The notes beneath the pieces were generated by a model. It made no database searches, was not told the DNA's origin, and worked only from the letters and a program-made list of their open reading frames with translations. Shown here in pieces: positions 62,508-64,000 of a stretch of 64,000 nt of DNA (the first letter of the stretch is position 1; each line of letters starts with the position of its first letter). Source of the stretch: Heyndrickxia coagulans 36D1 (GTDB lineage: Bacteria > Bacillota > Bacilli > Bacillales > Bacillaceae_C); NCBI RefSeq assembly GCF_000169195.2, contig NC_016023.1, positions 3,348,001 through 3,412,000 of the forward strand, in the 5' to 3' direction. A program made the position numbers and the translations under genes.

Positions 62508-62798
62508 ATGGCAAATATTGAACAGGGTGAAGTGTTTACAATTACGGAAAACGGGCATGAGCAGGAAGTGGAAATCATCGGCGTATTGTCGCTGGAAGGA
62601 ACAGAATATGCCGCCGTTTCTTTTGTTGAAGATTTAGAGGAACAGACAGGCCGGGACTTAGATGTGTTTTTCTTGAAAACAGACGAAGAAGGCGACCTGG
62701 ACGCCCTCCATTCGGACGAAGAATATGAAAAAGTTTCTGCCGCATTCAGCCGGGTGCTGGGCGGGGAAGATGCCCCACAAACTGGCGGCCGGGATTAA
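62508..62798 (+). CDS. DUF1292 family protein
   Basis: A 96-residue, strongly acidic protein: GEVFTITENGHEQEVEIIGV, then GTEYAAVSFVEDLEEQTGRD, then DLDVFFLKTDEEGDLDALHS. This is the DUF1292 pattern (YrzB-like), a small beta-sheet domain of unknown role. The ATG at 62508 follows AAGGAGGAG at 5-6 nt; the frame is open to 62367 without support. Confidence 0.85.
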   Translation: MANIEQGEVFTITENGHEQEVEIIGVLSLEGTEYAAVSFVEDLEEQTGRDLDVFFLKTDEEGDLDALHSDEEYEKVSAAFSRVLGGEDAPQTGGRD

Positions 62799-62950
62799 AA
62801 CAGAAAGGCACGGGGCAAAATGTTTTACAGACCATCGCCTCTGTACACTTTCGTTGCTTTTTCCGAAAAACGCCCCATCTTCTCGCCGGAACGCATTGCC
62901 CGGCCTTATGCCGGCGTGCGCAGGGCCGTGAAGCCGGTAGATCGTTTATT

Positions 62951-63889
62951 TTACCGGGCGGGTACTCCCGCCAAACGGGAGGCAATATGCTTTGCTGCAG
63001 CAGCCCCCTGCCCGGCCGCCCCTGCAATACTGGAATAAAGCGGGCCAAGGCAGTTGTCTCCGATTGCATACAGCCATTCACATTCGGTTTTCCCGTAACC
63101 GTCCGAAACAATGTACCCGTCCGCATCCGTCCCGGCAACATCCTGAACGAGACCGCTGTTCGGTTCCATCCCAATCCGGACGAAAACTGCGGATACCGGC
63201 AAAAAACAGGATTCACCGCTTGAATGGATGAGTTCCACCGCTTCGGTTTGGTTTTCCCCGATAATGGTTTTCACACGCATATTCGGCAAAATCCGAATGT
63301 TCCTATATGATTGGGCCCGACTGAGATATGCCTGCCTGGCCCTGAAACGTTCCGAGCGGTGAATAAGATAGACGTGCGCCCCTGCTTCGGCAAGCAAACA
63401 AGCCCCCTCAAAAGCACGGTCGCCGCCGCCGACAACTGCAACAGATTTCCCTTTAAACAAATGACTGTCCTTCGTAGCCGAATAAGTTTCCCCGCGGGAG
63501 AACATCTCTTTTTCCCCCGGCACGCCGAGCTTTCTCCGGACGGCACCGGCAGCATAAATCAAGTAGCGAAAACCGATTTGGGTCTTAAGCCCGCCTGTTT
63601 CCGCCACCGCAACTTTTCTTTTGGCATCTATCTTTACGGCACGCGTATTCACCCGGTACCGGCATTGCAACGACTCGGCATGCCGAACAAAATAGCGGCG
63701 CATTTCCTCCCCGTTTTCCGCTTGCAGGCCGGGATAATCAATAATGCGATTATGGATCAGCCCGAGCTGCCCGCCAAGCATCTGCTGTTCCTCAACGAGC
63801 AGATGGTCCATGCCAAGCCGGCTGCACCAGATCGCTGCTGAAATGCCGGCAGGGCCGCCCCCGATGATCAATATGTCCGCATCCAGCAT
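62951..63889 (-). CDS. Thioredoxin-reductase-like flavoprotein lacking CxxC
   Basis: A 312-residue NAD(P)H/FAD oxidoreductase. The FAD site is DILIIGGGPAGISAAIW (about residues 4-20), the NAD(P) site VAVVGGGDRAFEGACLL (about 152-168), and the C-terminal FAD loop WLYAIGDN. At the place where thioredoxin reductases have their redox-active CATC, this protein reads YSATKDS: both cysteines are missing, so it cannot reduce thioredoxin in the usual way. It may reduce a small molecule or ferredoxin/flavodoxin-type partner. ATG 63889 is chosen because AAAGGA is 8 nt upstream. Confidence 0.85.
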   Translation of the reverse strand: MLDADILIIGGGPAGISAAIWCSRLGMDHLLVEEQQMLGGQLGLIHNRIIDYPGLQAENGEEMRRYFVRHAESLQCRYRVNTRAVKIDAKRKVAVAETGGLKTQIGFRYLIYAAGAVRRKLGVPGEKEMFSRGETYSATKDSHLFKGKSVAVVGGGDRAFEGACLLAEAGAHVYLIHRSERFRARQAYLSRAQSYRNIRILPNMRVKTIIGENQTEAVELIHSSGESCFLPVSAVFVRIGMEPNSGLVQDVAGTDADGYIVSDGYGKTECEWLYAIGDNCLGPLYSSIAGAAGQGAAAAKHIASRLAGVPAR

Positions 63890-63906
63890 AAGCACCATCC
63901 TTTTTT

Positions 63907-64000
63907 CTATTTGAGTAAGGACAAAAATTCGGCGCGCAAATCCGCCCGCCCTTCAAAAATACCGCGGTAAGACATCGTTGTCGTGGACGCATCCGACTTT
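63907..64000 (-). CDS. folE: GTP cyclohydrolase I, C-terminal end (partial)
   Basis: The last 30 codons of a gene that continues beyond the right edge. The sequence KSDASTTTMSYRGIFEGRAD followed by LRAEFLSLLK resembles the C-terminus of FolE (RGVKKPGSxTxTxAxRGxF...R.EFL). FolE makes dihydroneopterin triphosphate from GTP for folate or queuosine synthesis. The stop lies 18 bp before the upstream end of the flavoprotein gene, so co-transcription is possible. Confidence 0.75.
   Translation of the reverse strand, partial: KSDASTTTMSYRGIFEGRADLRAEFLSLLK

Overview
The window comes from the chromosome of an endospore-forming, low-to-mid GC Bacillaceae. Small acid-soluble spore protein genes (sspN, tlp, sspO, sspP and an alpha/beta-type SASP) show the spore-forming lifestyle. 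The block parC-parE-yneT-plsY-yneR-yneQ-yneP-tlp-sspN-acnA-sspO follows the Bacillus subtilis gene order closely. The overall feel (GC-rich Bacillus codons, ppdK with its regulator) would suit the Heyndrickxia/Weizmannia coagulans group, but that is an inference.

Layout. 1-2.5 kb: thiamine salvage (cytX-thiD) and a TPP riboswitch with terminator for a gene beyond the left edge. 2.8-5 kb: a NUDIX hydrolase behind a ykkC-family riboswitch, then three tandem GNAT acetyltransferases. 5.1-6.3 kb: a SpoIISA/SpoIISB toxin-antitoxin locus with a possible third small gene. 6.3-14.9 kb: small membrane proteins, a methyltransferase, an isopropylmalate-dehydrogenase-family enzyme, signal peptidase I, a 52-bp tandem repeat array of hairpins, nitronate monooxygenase, a broken YesK-like gene and a VOC protein. 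15-18.7 kb: ppdK and its regulatory kinase/phosphorylase yqfL behind a double CcpN-type operator. 21-34 kb: the topoisomerase IV / plsY / aconitase / spore protein block; the acnA promoter carries a CcpC-like dyad at -66 and a half-site near -27. 34-49 kb: stress membrane protein, lytic transglycosylase, acyl-CoA synthetase, LrgAB, the YheI/YheH ABC exporter, MFS and amino-acid transporters, and a membrane HExxH peptidase.

The right third is more accessory. 50.7-52.4 kb holds an MFS exporter and an ArsR-type repressor with matching operators; the repressor mRNA looks leaderless. 52.9-57 kb is the most unusual locus. It has a 695-residue protein with an N-terminal lipase-like domain and a long helical C-terminus, an intact DUF1672-type lipoprotein, a split second copy of that lipoprotein, and a previously hidden remnant of a second lipase gene whose start overlaps the lipoprotein stop (ATGA). 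The arrangement reads as a tandemly duplicated toxin-immunity module resembling the type VII-secreted lipase TslA and its immunity lipoprotein TilA, with one toxin copy decayed. It is followed by a BceRS-BceAB-type peptide-antibiotic sensing and resistance module (57.5-62 kb), small conserved genes, a thioredoxin-reductase-like flavoprotein without its CxxC, and the 3' end of folE.
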